Source of the DNA: Aeromicrobium sp. Root495
GTDB taxonomy: Bacteria > Actinomycetota > Actinomycetes > Propionibacteriales > Nocardioidaceae
Length of the DNA stretch: 64,000 nt
Assembly: GCF_001426755.1 (NCBI RefSeq)
Contig: NZ_LMFJ01000001.1
Location: forward strand, 232,961-296,960
Reading direction: 5' to 3'
Position numbers and translations under genes: made by a program. Each line of letters starts with the position of its first letter. The stretch's first letter is position 1. Shown one piece after another: positions 1 to 7,885 of the stretch. The notes beneath the pieces are model-generated. The model was not told where the DNA came from, searched no databases, and worked only from the letters and a program-made list of their open reading frames with translations.

Positions 1-48
1 CTCGGGGCCGCACCCCTTCGGGCCAGCGATCCGAACGCCCCTACCCCT

Positions 49-342
49 TCACCACTCGCGTGAGCGTTCACCGAGCGATGCGGGGGCGCCGCGCTTGTTG
101 CGGCGGCGGTTGCAGTCGAGGTGGGACGCCTCGAAGTTGCCCGGGTCCTCGGCGAGGTGGCGATGCGTCGCGAGTGGCCACCGGTGGTCGAGCGACCAGG
201 AGTCGTCGTGTGGGTAGCGGAGCGTGTAGTCGATCGGCTGGCCGCAGAGCCAGCACGGTCGCTGCTGCCGCTCGCACAGATCCCGGAACAGGGCCTTGAG
301 CTTGCGGTACCGCCGCGTCGCCCTGCCTGCGTGCTTGGCCAC
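49..342 (-). CDS. HNH endonuclease, phage packaging-type
   Basis: A 97-residue protein with an HNH fold: a CWLC zinc knuckle near residues 30-33, then LDHRWP, and a C-terminal HLDCNRRRNKR segment holding the second Cys and the Asn/His. HNH proteins of this size commonly sit beside terminase genes in phages with cohesive ends and assist genome cleavage. Its position at the leftmost end of the early operon fits that role. I chose GTG 342 because a GGGGGTG ribosome-binding site precedes it; the frame is open up to 477 but the extra residues look non-conserved. The role in packaging is inference because the terminase is outside the window. Confidence 0.75.
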   Translation of the reverse strand: MAKHAGRATRRYRKLKALFRDLCERQQRPCWLCGQPIDYTLRYPHDDSWSLDHRWPLATHRHLAEDPGNFEASHLDCNRRRNKRGAPASLGERSREW

Positions 343-365
343 GGGCCACCCCCGTACACGACGAA

Positions 366-388
366 GGCCCCACGCTGAGCGTGAGGCC
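366..388 (-). terminator. Hairpin between early operon and HNH gene
   Basis: Ten-base arms (366-375 and 379-388) pair with one G-T position around a 3-base loop, followed on the minus strand by a short TTCGT. It sits in the only sizeable gap of the left part (343-488). It may end the early operon before the HNH/terminase transcript. A TACACT hexamer at 443-438 could be a promoter for that next unit. Confidence 0.45.
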
Positions 389-488
389 GAGGTGTCGGAC
401 GCGACCCGGTTCTGGGTACACGTCGTCCGTGGTTCTGAGTGTATGCCATGCCACTCGAACGCGTGAGCGAACCTCACGGCACGGCGTG

Positions 489-683
489 TCAGGCCGACGG
501 GGCGCGCGCGTCCTCGTGAGCGGCGTAGTCCTTGAGGAACTGCACCATCGCCTCAGACAGGTACTCACCACGGCGCTCGGCCTCAGCCATCGCAGCGTCG
601 TAGGTAGCGTCGTCGCAGCGGAACGAGCGGGCCTTCTTGGGAGCGCGAGGAGCCATGCCGAACAGCGTATCTACATCCGTCAT
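489..683 (-). CDS. Small phage protein, possible ribbon-helix-helix
   Basis: A 64-residue protein starting MTDVDTLFG, rich in basic residues at the N-terminus (RAPKKARSF), then an amphipathic helix DAAMAEAERRG and a second helix LSEAMVQFLKDYAAH. This strand-helix-helix order resembles short ribbon-helix-helix DNA-binding proteins, but no family can be asserted. The start at 683 is fixed by an ATGA overlap with the stop of the upstream gene. A second Met at 656 is an alternative start. The upstream in-frame extension to 821 looks spurious. Confidence 0.6.
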   Translation of the reverse strand: MTDVDTLFGMAPRAPKKARSFRCDDATYDAAMAEAERRGEYLSEAMVQFLKDYAAHEDARAPSA

Positions 684-1006
684 GACGCACTGTGGATCAG
701 CTTCGATAGAGCGACGTTTGCCGCGAGCCAGAGCTGCTCGGCGATCTCGGCATGATGCCGGCGGTGAGCGGTCGCTCGCGGGCTGCGGTCTCCGGGCTGG
801 TCCGCCGGCAGCTTCGCCCACAATGCGCTTGCCGTGTACCAGTAGGCGGCGTTGCGCTCGATCTCCCGCAGGCGGTCACGGTCGGCCGTCGTCACCTCGT
901 CAAGCTGCACGAGCAGCTCACCGAAGCCCACGTGCGGCGGATAGCCTGCCGCGACCGAGCGGGCCTTCAAGCCTGCTTTGCACCGTTCGTGCTCGGCGGT
1001 CGTCAT
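680..1006 (-). CDS. Hypothetical prophage protein
   Basis: A 108-residue, mostly helical and charged protein (MTTAEHERCKAGLKAR at the start, a middle RDRLREIERNAAYWYTAS segment). I do not recognise a family. The start at 1006 overlaps the upstream stop as ATGA. The downstream gene again overlaps by ATGA, so all three are probably made from one mRNA by translational coupling. Confidence 0.65.
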   Translation of the reverse strand: MTTAEHERCKAGLKARSVAAGYPPHVGFGELLVQLDEVTTADRDRLREIERNAAYWYTASALWAKLPADQPGDRSPRATAHRRHHAEIAEQLWLAANVALSKLIHSAS

Positions 1007-1191
1007 CGGGCCACCTCCAAGACGGCGTCCACGATCGGACGAACTAAAGCTCGGTAGGCGGCTTTGTCGCTCTCGACAAGGTCCTCCCACTGCCAGAGCT
1101 GGCCGTCCTCGCGCTTCCGACCGGCGTCGGTGCGGTTGGCCTGCTGACGGTCGAACCAGGCGCGGGCCGCAGCCTCAAGCTCTACGATCAC
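1003..1191 (-). CDS. Small hypothetical prophage protein
   Basis: A 62-residue acidic/aromatic protein (DGQLWQWEDLVESDKAAYRALVR is its core, positions about 29-51). No known domain is recognised. Both ends are ATGA overlaps with neighbours, which supports it as a real member of the early operon rather than a chance frame. Confidence 0.6.
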   Translation of the reverse strand: MIVELEAAARAWFDRQQANRTDAGRKREDGQLWQWEDLVESDKAAYRALVRPIVDAVLEVAR

Positions 1192-1370
1192 GACGCCACC
1201 GTGAACACGGCGTTAGCCTTCGCGCGCATCCAGTGCTGCGAGCGACCGGTGCGGATGCGCACGGCGGCGGGAGTCACGTCGAGTCCGGTGATCGTTCGGA
1301 CTTTGCCGTCGACGGTGACGAGCTGGTCGCCCAGGTTCAGAGCTGCTGCAGTGGTCTGCTTCGTGGTCAT
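1188..1370 (-). CDS. Small hypothetical prophage protein
   Basis: A 60-residue protein with a compact beta-rich pattern: LGDQLVTVDGKVRTITGLD then VRIRTG, as in small SH3-like or Tudor-like barrels. That fold reading is tentative. It is the first gene after a 62-bp gap and has no good Shine-Dalgarno. A promoter-like arrangement ends 6 bases before its ATG, so it may be translated from a leaderless mRNA as well as by readthrough. Confidence 0.55.
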   Translation of the reverse strand: MTTKQTTAAALNLGDQLVTVDGKVRTITGLDVTPAAVRIRTGRSQHWMRAKANAVFTVAS

Positions 1371-1411
1371 GTCGTAACCATCTCACGTGTACATACGTTC
1401 GTCAATACGTT
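1371..1411 (-). promoter_or_regulatory. Possible internal leaderless promoter with direct repeats
   Basis: On the minus strand TTGACG (1405-1400) is followed after 17 bases by GATGGT (1382-1377), and 6 bases later by the ATG at 1370. This is the same geometry as the operon's main promoter at 13336-13308. ATACGTT occurs twice on the plus strand, at 1393-1399 and 1405-1411, 12 bp apart, and could be an operator. The -10 is weak, so this is tentative. Confidence 0.4.
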
Positions 1412-1432
1412 TGCACCTACTTTGTTGGTACG

Positions 1433-1624
1433 TCAGTTGAGCCGAGCGGCACGGTCGCGGGCGCCCGTCACGCGCAGCACGGACCTCAGGTCGTAGAGCT
1501 TCGCCTTCCACTCACTGCCCGTTGACTCGATCCCGTGCTCGTTAATGATCACGCGCACCCGCCCCTCGCTGAGGTTGAGGAACGCCGCGATCTCCTTCAC
1601 CGTCACGCCGGTGCCGCGCCTCAT
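1433..1624 (-). CDS. Small helix-turn-helix-like prophage protein
   Basis: A 63-residue protein: TVKEIAAFLNLSEGRVRVIINEHG (residues 8-31) reads as a helix-turn-helix with a wing-like LYDLRSVLRVTG after it. This pattern is seen in small MerR/excisionase-like or Mor-like DNA-binding proteins. It is the last gene before a 62-bp regulatory gap and overlaps the upstream gene by ATGA. A role in controlling the downstream block is a reasonable guess only. Confidence 0.6.
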   Translation of the reverse strand: MRRGTGVTVKEIAAFLNLSEGRVRVIINEHGIESTGSEWKAKLYDLRSVLRVTGARDRAARLN

Positions 1625-2772
1625 CGGCGGCGTCCCGGATCAGCGAGCGACGTCGGCTCGGCAGGCTTCCCGGCCGGCCCGTACATGCTGCGCAGCCACG
1701 CCTCCTGGTGCGGGGCGAGGCCCTCGGGGATCAGCTCCTTGGCCAGCTCGACCACCTGCTCGGCACGACGGGCAGCCTCGGCCCGCTCGAACTCCTCACG
1801 GACCGTCAGCCAGTACGCCTGCTGGTCGTAACGCCAGTGGCAACGGGCGCACACGTAGGTGTCCGAGGTCCCGCCCTGCTGACAGGTGCGGTGCTCGGCG
1901 TACCACTCGGGGAGGTGCTGCTCGGCGTAGCGCAGCAGATGCACCGTGGTGAAGCCCGGCTCGTCGTACCTCTTCGCCACCTTCCGAGCGGCGAGGGCGT
2001 GAGCGCACGGGAGAGGGTCGGCCGCATGGCGCTCGAGATCCCCCGCGCAACGGAAGCACGGCGCCGCCCCAGCCTCAGGCCGCACGCCGTCGTTCAGCAG
2101 GACCTCGAGCAGCGCGGCGTGACGGGCGACCTCACGCACGAAGTCCGGGAACGACTCCGTGCGCTGAGCAGCCCACGACACATGCTCGATCAGGAACTTC
2201 GCCGTCGACAGCAACGACCGGCCAGGCTCCGACGACCGCGACGACACAGGCCCCTCGTACGGAGCGCCCAGCTCGGCACGCCACACGTCCTCCCACTGCT
2301 GCAGAAGCCGACGCGTCGGCAGCGGCTCCCCACGGAGCTCGTGCGACCGATCAGCAGGACGCGACGACGCACGGAGCCCATGACGCAGCGGCTTGATCTC
2401 CGCGTCACCCTGCGACCCCGGACCAGTCAGCACGACCGCGTCACCACCAGGGATCGGCAACGCAGCGATCAGCCGGCCCGTCTTCGTCACCCCATGCAAC
2501 GCCTGATCGTCGAGATGCTTGTTCAGCCCGTACACCGACCGGAGCCGTTCCTTCGCGCTGTGAATGCACGACGGGCACGTACGCTCATGCTCGACGTGCT
2601 CCACCCCGCACACCGCGCAATGGTCCTTCGGGCACGGCAGGCACCCCCTGCACTCGGGATCATGGCCAGGCTCGTCGACGTCGGACACGACGTGTCGGCC
2701 AGGCAGCGCACGCGGCTCGTCACGACCGACGTACCGACAGTCCGGACCCAGCCCCTCAGACGCGGCGCTCAC
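1621..2772 (-). CDS. Zinc-ribbon-rich prophage protein
   Basis: A 383-residue protein with many paired cysteines: CRGCLPCPKDHCAVCGVEH and CPSC in the N-terminal 70 residues, CFRC near 243, and CARC..W near 308. These look like several zinc-binding knuckles separated by charged helical linkers. Large Cys-rich proteins of unknown function are common in actinophage early regions. It overlaps both neighbours by ATGA. I cannot assign a biochemical role; nucleic-acid binding is the most plausible. Confidence 0.65.
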   Translation of the reverse strand: MSAASEGLGPDCRYVGRDEPRALPGRHVVSDVDEPGHDPECRGCLPCPKDHCAVCGVEHVEHERTCPSCIHSAKERLRSVYGLNKHLDDQALHGVTKTGRLIAALPIPGGDAVVLTGPGSQGDAEIKPLRHGLRASSRPADRSHELRGEPLPTRRLLQQWEDVWRAELGAPYEGPVSSRSSEPGRSLLSTAKFLIEHVSWAAQRTESFPDFVREVARHAALLEVLLNDGVRPEAGAAPCFRCAGDLERHAADPLPCAHALAARKVAKRYDEPGFTTVHLLRYAEQHLPEWYAEHRTCQQGGTSDTYVCARCHWRYDQQAYWLTVREEFERAEAARRAEQVVELAKELIPEGLAPHQEAWLRSMYGPAGKPAEPTSLADPGRRR

Positions 2773-3131
2773 ATGACCACCAGACCCTGAGACCCGGCAG
2801 GGATCAGGCCACCCGAAGCGAGCCCACGGAGCCGACGAGCTCGCTGCTCACGGCACCACCACCGAAACTCGAGAAGCGCAGCCTCCCGCTGCCGCTCACC
2901 CTCAGCCACCATCCAAGCCAGGTCCTGCTGGAACGTCGTGATCTCCTCGACGGCACCCAGCACCAGTAAAGGCAGATGGACCACCGCAAAGTCGGGAACG
3001 TCGTCCCGCCGGTCCACCACAGGACCCTCGGCCTCGAGATGCCACGGGAACTCCTGACCGTCGATCGACACCACGCCCGACTCGTGGTCGATCAGCACGT
3101 GTGCCGCGAGGCTCTGGTTCGGCATGCTCAT
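2769..3131 (-). CDS. Hypothetical prophage protein
   Basis: A 120-residue protein. The N-terminal half is beta-like (VLIDHESGVVSIDGQEFPW), the centre hydrophobic (FAVVHLPLLVLGAVEEITTF) and the C-terminal third a basic helix (FRWWCREQRARRLRG). The VSIDGQEFPW-type motif recalls small phage proteins that carry an immunoglobulin-like or tail-associated beta fold, but I cannot name a family. It is coupled by ATGA overlaps on both sides. Confidence 0.6.
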   Translation of the reverse strand: MSMPNQSLAAHVLIDHESGVVSIDGQEFPWHLEAEGPVVDRRDDVPDFAVVHLPLLVLGAVEEITTFQQDLAWMVAEGERQREAALLEFRWWCREQRARRLRGLASGGLIPAGSQGLVVM

Positions 3132-3757
3132 GAGGCACCGTCCACACGGCCGAGGAAGGCAGCGATCAGCCGGTAGAGATCATCCGGGTCGCCGGTTTCC
3201 GAGGACCTGTCCATCAGCTCATCGACACCGACCGCCTCGGCCCACTCGGAGCGGGTGAGGAGCGGCTCCCAGGCGGTGATGTCGGCGTCAGTGCACCAAT
3301 CGACCCCGGCAGCGAAGGTGAACAGCCACGGGTACTGCGTGCCGGGATCTTCCAGCGTGAGAACCAGCGACTCCCCGTAGCCGTTGACCGTCGCCCGGAT
3401 CACCGCACCCGGCTCACTCGGCAGCACCGGGATTGTCGGGGTGGGGCAGCCGTCATGGTGGGCACACCGGGCGAGCGGCTTCCCGTCCTGCCAGTTCCCG
3501 ACGTAGAACAGTGAACACGGCCAGGCGTGCCCGGTTCGAGCGGGAGCGGGGTCGAGGCGGACGAGGGCGTCTTGGCCCGCGGCTCCTCCGTACTGCAGAG
3601 GCCCGCCGAACAGGAACCTCAGGAACGCCTTGACCGGGTGCCGCTGCTCGTACTCCTGTCGGGCCTTGGCCGCTTCCAGCCGGGCGAGAGCCGCCCGAGC
3701 CGACCGGTGAGCTTCGGCGAGCAGGGCCATGAACTCCTCGTGTCGCTCCGGCGTCAT
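3128..3757 (-). CDS. Hypothetical prophage protein
   Basis: A 209-residue protein with a coiled-coil-like N-terminus (residues 5-40, ALLAEAHRSARAALARLEAA), a Cys/His cluster CAHHDGC near 98-104, and a globular acidic C-terminal part. No family is recognised. It overlaps both neighbours by ATGA within the early operon. Confidence 0.6.
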   Translation of the reverse strand: MTPERHEEFMALLAEAHRSARAALARLEAAKARQEYEQRHPVKAFLRFLFGGPLQYGGAAGQDALVRLDPAPARTGHAWPCSLFYVGNWQDGKPLARCAHHDGCPTPTIPVLPSEPGAVIRATVNGYGESLVLTLEDPGTQYPWLFTFAAGVDWCTDADITAWEPLLTRSEWAEAVGVDELMDRSSETGDPDDLYRLIAAFLGRVDGAS

Positions 3758-4098
3758 CGCGGCACCTCCTGCTCAGCCACCGGCGGCTCCGAAGCCGACT
3801 GCTCGCTCTCACCACAGGTCCGGCACACCCGCATCCACTGAGCAGGGTCACGCGGGTAGGCCCACCAGCCCTCCCAATCGTGGCCGTCGATCTTGCAGCG
3901 GCGCTTGAGCGTGCACCGGTCACAGACCTGCAGGCCCTCAGTGATCGTCCAGCGCAACTCCTCGTCGACGCCGGTCACGAGGTCCTCCACCGCCGCCTCG
4001 AGCGATGGCCAGTGGGCGGTGCCCATGTCCTCAAGGAACGGGGCAGCCTCGGAGCAGTCATCGCACGTCAGCAGGACGCACGTCTCGGTGCGGATCAC
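3754..4098 (-). CDS. Cys-rich hypothetical prophage protein
   Basis: A 114-residue protein with three CxxC pairs (CDDC, CDRC, CRTC) spread over its length and a Trp-rich GHDWEGWWAYPRDPAQW segment. The spacing suggests one or two zinc ribbons. GTG 4098 is chosen because it makes a GTGA overlap with the upstream stop; the longer frame to 4152 would overlap the neighbour deeply. Confidence 0.6.
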   Translation of the reverse strand: MIRTETCVLLTCDDCSEAAPFLEDMGTAHWPSLEAAVEDLVTGVDEELRWTITEGLQVCDRCTLKRRCKIDGHDWEGWWAYPRDPAQWMRVCRTCGESEQSASEPPVAEQEVPR

Positions 4099-4655
4099 CT
4101 GCCACCCCACATCGTCGTAACAGGCAGCGCGCCCGGCTCGCCCGGCTCGCAAACTTGCAGACGTTCGTCGTCATCCCCGAGCAGCACCCACTGGTGAGCC
4201 ACCTGGTCCGGCGTGACGGCATCCTTGTCGTCCTCGCCCAGGTCGATGCCACAGATCTCGACGTCGTACCGGTTCACCTCTGAGGCGAAGGCAGTCGCGT
4301 CCTGGTGCCCCAGGCCCGTGATGTTGCTGTCCTCGTCCTCCTGAAACGGGTACGCCCAACCGCCGGCGTGCAGGTCCTCATAGGACCACTGCCCCGAGGG
4401 GCACAGCTGCCCAGACTCCGAGTCGATCAAGACAGGCGTCGGGGCGTCAGCCGGCCACTGCTGCTCCCGTATACCCTCGCCAAGGGCAGCCGAGTACGGG
4501 CACTCCCTCAGGTCGGCGTACTCCTGGACGCACTCGACACTGTGGAGCACATAGACCTTCCGCTCCGACGACACGGCTCGGGCCTGGTGCTGGGATGCGT
4601 GACGAGGCACCCCGACGATTCGCTCGATCTCGACCGGGTCTACCAGTTCGCTCAT
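4095..4655 (-). CDS. Hypothetical prophage protein
   Basis: A 186-residue acidic protein with no recognised domain. It contains VPRHASQHQARAVSSERKVYVLHS near its N-terminus and two Cys-containing loops. ATG 4655 is preceded by GAGAGG at a good distance. A GTG at 4694 would instead overlap the upstream stop as GTGA, so the true start could be 13 codons earlier. Confidence 0.55.
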   Translation of the reverse strand: MSELVDPVEIERIVGVPRHASQHQARAVSSERKVYVLHSVECVQEYADLRECPYSAALGEGIREQQWPADAPTPVLIDSESGQLCPSGQWSYEDLHAGGWAYPFQEDEDSNITGLGHQDATAFASEVNRYDVEICGIDLGEDDKDAVTPDQVAHQWVLLGDDDERLQVCEPGEPGALPVTTMWGGR

Positions 4656-4690
4656 GATGGTTACCTCTCGTGGTGGTTGTTCTGGCGCGG

Positions 4691-5173
4691 TCACAGCGGC
4701 ACCCCGTCCGCGAGGGCGTCGAGTTGATCGGAGACGCTCGCGATGGCGGCGAAGTCGTTCACGTGAATCGCCTCCGCGACCGTTCGGCCGCTGAGAAACC
4801 GGTGCGGCGAGCTGACGTACATCAGGGCGCCCGCCGCGGTGTAGAGCTCACCCAGCAGCGCCGCCAGACGCTCGACCTGGACACTGCACGTCACGAACTC
4901 GCTCTCATACGTCATGCGGTCCGTGCGCGGCACCTCGAGCGGGGTCCGGCCGCAGCACGGCATCACGCCCGAACCGACCGGCGGCCCCAGGTGCACCACC
5001 TCGCGGCCCTGGCCCTCGCTCGCGAGCCTGACCCGCTCGGCCGCCTCGACAGGCGGGAGCCAGCCAGCGGCGATGACAGCGTCAGCCGCGGCCTCAGCCC
5101 TGACCCCCGAGTACCGCTCCGCCTTGCCCCGGATGATCTCGGCCAGCTCGTCGCGCTGCGAACGGGTGCTCAT
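4691..5173 (-). CDS. Hypothetical prophage protein
   Basis: A 160-residue protein. Its N-terminal third (SQRDELAEIIRGKAERYSG...AAADAVIAAGWLPP) is a helical motif often seen in actinophage early proteins of unknown role. The C-terminal half is predicted helical, with a CCGR dipeptide pair in the middle. Start and stop overlap neighbours by ATGA. Confidence 0.6.
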   Translation of the reverse strand: MSTRSQRDELAEIIRGKAERYSGVRAEAAADAVIAAGWLPPVEAAERVRLASEGQGREVVHLGPPVGSGVMPCCGRTPLEVPRTDRMTYESEFVTCSVQVERLAALLGELYTAAGALMYVSSPHRFLSGRTVAEAIHVNDFAAIASVSDQLDALADGVPL

Positions 5174-5727
5174 GACGACTCACCCACGGCCACCACGAAC
5201 GGCGCCGCGACGCCGTTGGAGTGATGAGCAGCGGCGGCCAGCGCCTTCTCGATGCGCTCGGCGGGCCGGACACCCATGGAGTCCTGCGCGTAGAGCGCCC
5301 CAAGGGCGACCTCCTCACCGCATCCGGCCGCGGCGTAGCCGTCCAGACTCTCTCCGACCTGATAGTCGCTCGACACCTTGAAGAGTCGGCCCTCGACGCC
5401 GACGAGGAACTCCCCGCCGCGCTCGACCTCGTCCTTGCGCTGCGCGAAGCCGCCTTCCTTGAGGCAGCCGCGGACCGCGTCGATGAACGTCGTGACCATG
5501 AACCGCTCGAGCTCTTCGCGGCTCACGTGCCACGGGGGGCGAGGCAGATCGAGCGCATGGCGCAGCAGCTGTCCCATCCTGAACGACGTCGTGAAGCCGA
5601 AGACGTACCCGTCCTTGGCCCAGACCTTCTGGTCAGCCCGATGGACGATCGACCAGCCCGACGAGCCCGCGCTGTCGCCGCCGATGAACACGTCGCCTTC
5701 AGAGACGACTCCGACGATGCAGGTCAT
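5170..5727 (-). CDS. Proteasome/HslV-like Ntn hydrolase
   Basis: A 185-residue protein opening MTCIVGVVSEGDVFIGGDSAG, matching the start of proteasome beta and HslV subunits. After removal of Met the new N-terminus is Thr1. Asp sits at mature position 17 (GGDSAG) and Lys at mature position 33 (RADQK), exactly the Thr1/Asp17/Lys33 catalytic set of the family. The length fits a single Ntn fold (about 175-230 residues) without a propeptide. Such genes occur in some actinophages. The substrate is unknown, and peptidase, amidase or a purely structural role are all possible. It is translationally coupled to its neighbours, with no ATPase partner in view. Confidence 0.75.
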   Translation of the reverse strand: MTCIVGVVSEGDVFIGGDSAGSSGWSIVHRADQKVWAKDGYVFGFTTSFRMGQLLRHALDLPRPPWHVSREELERFMVTTFIDAVRGCLKEGGFAQRKDEVERGGEFLVGVEGRLFKVSSDYQVGESLDGYAAAGCGEEVALGALYAQDSMGVRPAERIEKALAAAAHHSNGVAAPFVVAVGESS

Positions 5728-6116
5728 GCGTCACCAGAGCTCTTGGCGGCCGTGGCCCAATCGCTGACGTGCCACACCCGGTACGGGTCCTCGCCGTTGC
5801 CGTGGTGAGGTGCGAACTCCCGGACGCCGTGGAGGCGGAAGAACTCGCCGGCCTCGTGGGTCTCGACGTCGCGGATGCGGTCGAAGATCCACGCCGCCCA
5901 CACGTCGCGGTTGTACGACGCCGGCGGGACGAGGAAGGAGTGGCGCACGCGGATGCGGCGGTCGAAGTTGAACGAGTCCGGGGTGTCGGACACGATGTCG
6001 AGGTTCAGGCCACCGGACCCGTCCGGCTCGACCTCGTCGCGGCGCCCGAATGTCCACCCCGGCTTGTAGGTGATCGCCGGGACCAACGGTGCGAGGTGCT
6101 CTGGGATGTAACTCAT
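5724..6116 (-). CDS. Hypothetical prophage protein
   Basis: A 130-residue protein (MSYIPEHLAPLVPAITYKPGWTF at the start, positions 1-23) with a strand-rich middle RRIRVRHSFLVPPASYN, then WAAWIFDRIRDVETHEAGEFF and a C-terminal HHGNGEDPYRVWH. I recognise it as a type repeatedly found in actinophage genomes but know no function. The start at 6116 is set by an ATGA overlap; the frame upstream to 6410 is not coding. Confidence 0.65.
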   Translation of the reverse strand: MSYIPEHLAPLVPAITYKPGWTFGRRDEVEPDGSGGLNLDIVSDTPDSFNFDRRIRVRHSFLVPPASYNRDVWAAWIFDRIRDVETHEAGEFFRLHGVREFAPHHGNGEDPYRVWHVSDWATAAKSSGDA

Positions 6117-6481
6117 GCGGCTTGCCCTTCCGTGGGGATGTAGTTGCCGTCGACGTCGAGGAGCACCAGGCCACGGCGTAGTAGGACCGGCTCGGCCGTG
6201 GGGACCTGATGGCGGCGCAGGAGCAGCCCCAGGTCGTATGACTCGGTGCGGTTGCTCTCGACCCAGCCGTGGCACCCCGTGATCCCGGAGCCGCACAGCA
6301 GTAGCCCGTTCGCGGCTGTCACGGTCTCCGGGCGCCGGTCGCCGCCCATGCCCGCCGGCCGACGGTGGTGGACCGACCAGCCCGTCCACGGGGCCCGCTG
6401 AGTCCCGCACCGCTCACAGGCCATGCCCGCACGGTTGAGGATCAGACCCCGGACCACACCGGAGAACCGAGACGCGCTCAC
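6113..6481 (-). CDS. HNH endonuclase-like protein
   Basis: A 122-residue protein with CERC near 22-25, the central VHHRRPAGMGG histidine pair, then ANGLLLCGSGITGCHGWVESNR, which is the Asn/Cys/His arm of a HNH beta-beta-alpha-metal nuclease. It is mid-operon, coupled by ATGA. Such HNH proteins in early regions may act in recombination, homing or host DNA degradation, but the exact role is unknown. Confidence 0.75.
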   Translation of the reverse strand: MSASRFSGVVRGLILNRAGMACERCGTQRAPWTGWSVHHRRPAGMGGDRRPETVTAANGLLLCGSGITGCHGWVESNRTESYDLGLLLRRHQVPTAEPVLLRRGLVLLDVDGNYIPTEGQAA

Positions 6482-6969
6482 GACGGCGCCACGTCACGAT
6501 GCTGGATGCCCGACCAGTCACGGCCACACGCCTTGCACCACGGGGGCCTGCGGTCGCGATGCTGCTTCGGCTCGTGGTCACCCGGGCACGTCGCTGCGAC
6601 ATGGTCGCGGAGCTCGCGTGCGGCCACGGCGGCGTTGGCCCGGAGCTCGTCGAGGTCAGGGCGGTATCCGGGCGGCCGGGCGGCCTGGATCTCGGCTCGC
6701 ACCTCGTTCAGCTCGGCAAGACGCTGCTCGGCCCCATGGCGTGCCAGTTTGGATTCGAGCCAGTCCGACTCGAGGACCGCGGCGGCAGCCGCCTCAGCCT
6801 CGGCCGGGGTGAGCATGACTGTGACGCCCGCTGCGTGGAGAGCCACCGACGAGGGCCCGAACGGTCGGATCAGAGCCGCACGCCGGATGATGCTCGCGAG
6901 GTGCAGCATGTCGTGCACGGCGTCCATCTCGATGGCCGCGGGATCGACGTCGCGCTGGTCGTCGCTCAC
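6478..6969 (-). CDS. Hypothetical prophage protein with C-terminal zinc knuckle
   Basis: A 163-residue protein, helical and coiled-coil-prone in the centre (residues 75-125, EQRLAELNEVRAEIQAARPP). It ends in a C..H...C..C pattern (CPGDHEPKQH...WCKACGRDW) that could bind zinc. No family is assigned. ATGA overlaps link it to both neighbours. Confidence 0.6.
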   Translation of the reverse strand: MSDDQRDVDPAAIEMDAVHDMLHLASIIRRAALIRPFGPSSVALHAAGVTVMLTPAEAEAAAAAVLESDWLESKLARHGAEQRLAELNEVRAEIQAARPPGYRPDLDELRANAAVAARELRDHVAATCPGDHEPKQHRDRRPPWCKACGRDWSGIQHRDVAPS

Positions 6970-7400
6970 GCCCCGTCACCGCTGACCATCTTCGTGATCG
7001 TCGCGTCGACGAGGTCCTCGACACCGTCGACGAGAGTCGACGGTGGCTGCTCGCCCGCGACCTCGGCCAGCTTCACCATGAAGCCCATCAGGGTGTCGAA
7101 GTGGGCTTCGAGCTCGTCGACACGAGCTCGGAGCGGCTGGGCGGGGTCGAGGTCGGACGGCATCAGGGCGTCGACACGGGCGCGGTACTCGACGGCGTCG
7201 ATCTCCGGGGCGAACGACCATGCCTCGCTGCCGTCGCCGAGGATCGCGAAGCCGCCGACCGTGCCGGACTCGTCGTCGGACGCCTCGATCGCGAGCGCGT
7301 AGCCGCGGGGGTGCAGCAGCTCGTGGTTGATGTACCAGAGGAGCCCGGACGTGCTGAGCTCGTCGAAGGAACGGGTCTGGGGTGCGGTCGTGTCAGTCAC
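6966..7400 (-). CDS. Hypothetical prophage protein
   Basis: A 144-residue acidic protein with LLWYINHELLHPRGYALAIEASD (residues 18-40), the hallmark of a small phage family of unknown function, followed by a helical C-terminal half. GTG 7400 is the start because it overlaps the upstream stop as GTGA; the in-frame extension to 7892 is out of register with real coding. Confidence 0.65.
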   Translation of the reverse strand: MTDTTAPQTRSFDELSTSGLLWYINHELLHPRGYALAIEASDDESGTVGGFAILGDGSEAWSFAPEIDAVEYRARVDALMPSDLDPAQPLRARVDELEAHFDTLMGFMVKLAEVAGEQPPSTLVDGVEDLVDATITKMVSGDGA

Positions 7401-7885
7401 AGCAGGATCTCCAAGCTTGCGTAGGTGAGGCCCTGGGCGACGAGCGCCTTCTCGAACAGGGCGATGGTCGACTCGGGGGCGCCAGGCAACTGCAGGAACC
7501 AATCGCCGGCCTGGATCTTGGCGTTCAGGACAGACCGGCCAGACAGGGGTGTGAACGCGCGGACTGCGCCCGTCCGAAGGCTCCTGCGGTGCTCGATGTC
7601 GCGGGCCTTGAGCTCGTGGCGGGCCTCGGACATCGAGCCAGCGAGGACCCACGTCCTCGGGATCCGGGTCTCGAGAGGGGCCGTCCAGTCGCGTAGCTCG
7701 GACTCGTCGACGGATCCGATGATCTCGACGAGCTGGCCGCGCAGACCGACGTTCGTGCGGAGCGTCGCGTGCCCCGGGAGACCGTTCTCGTCGCACTGCT
7801 CGACGAACACCTTGAGCTCGTCGAGCGTCATGCCGCGACGCCGGTCGTCCTTCTCGGTCAGGCGGGCCGACACCGACGACTTCAT
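7397..7885 (-). CDS. Hypothetical prophage protein
   Basis: A 162-residue protein. TLDELKVFVEQCDENGLPGHATLR (residues 20-43) is a motif seen in small phage proteins. The C-terminal part has SGRSVLNAKIQAGDWFLQLPGAPE, suggesting a ligand-binding beta fold. The function is unknown. Start 7885 overlaps the upstream gene by ATGA. Confidence 0.6.
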   Translation of the reverse strand: MKSSVSARLTEKDDRRRGMTLDELKVFVEQCDENGLPGHATLRTNVGLRGQLVEIIGSVDESELRDWTAPLETRIPRTWVLAGSMSEARHELKARDIEHRRSLRTGAVRAFTPLSGRSVLNAKIQAGDWFLQLPGAPESTIALFEKALVAQGLTYASLEILL

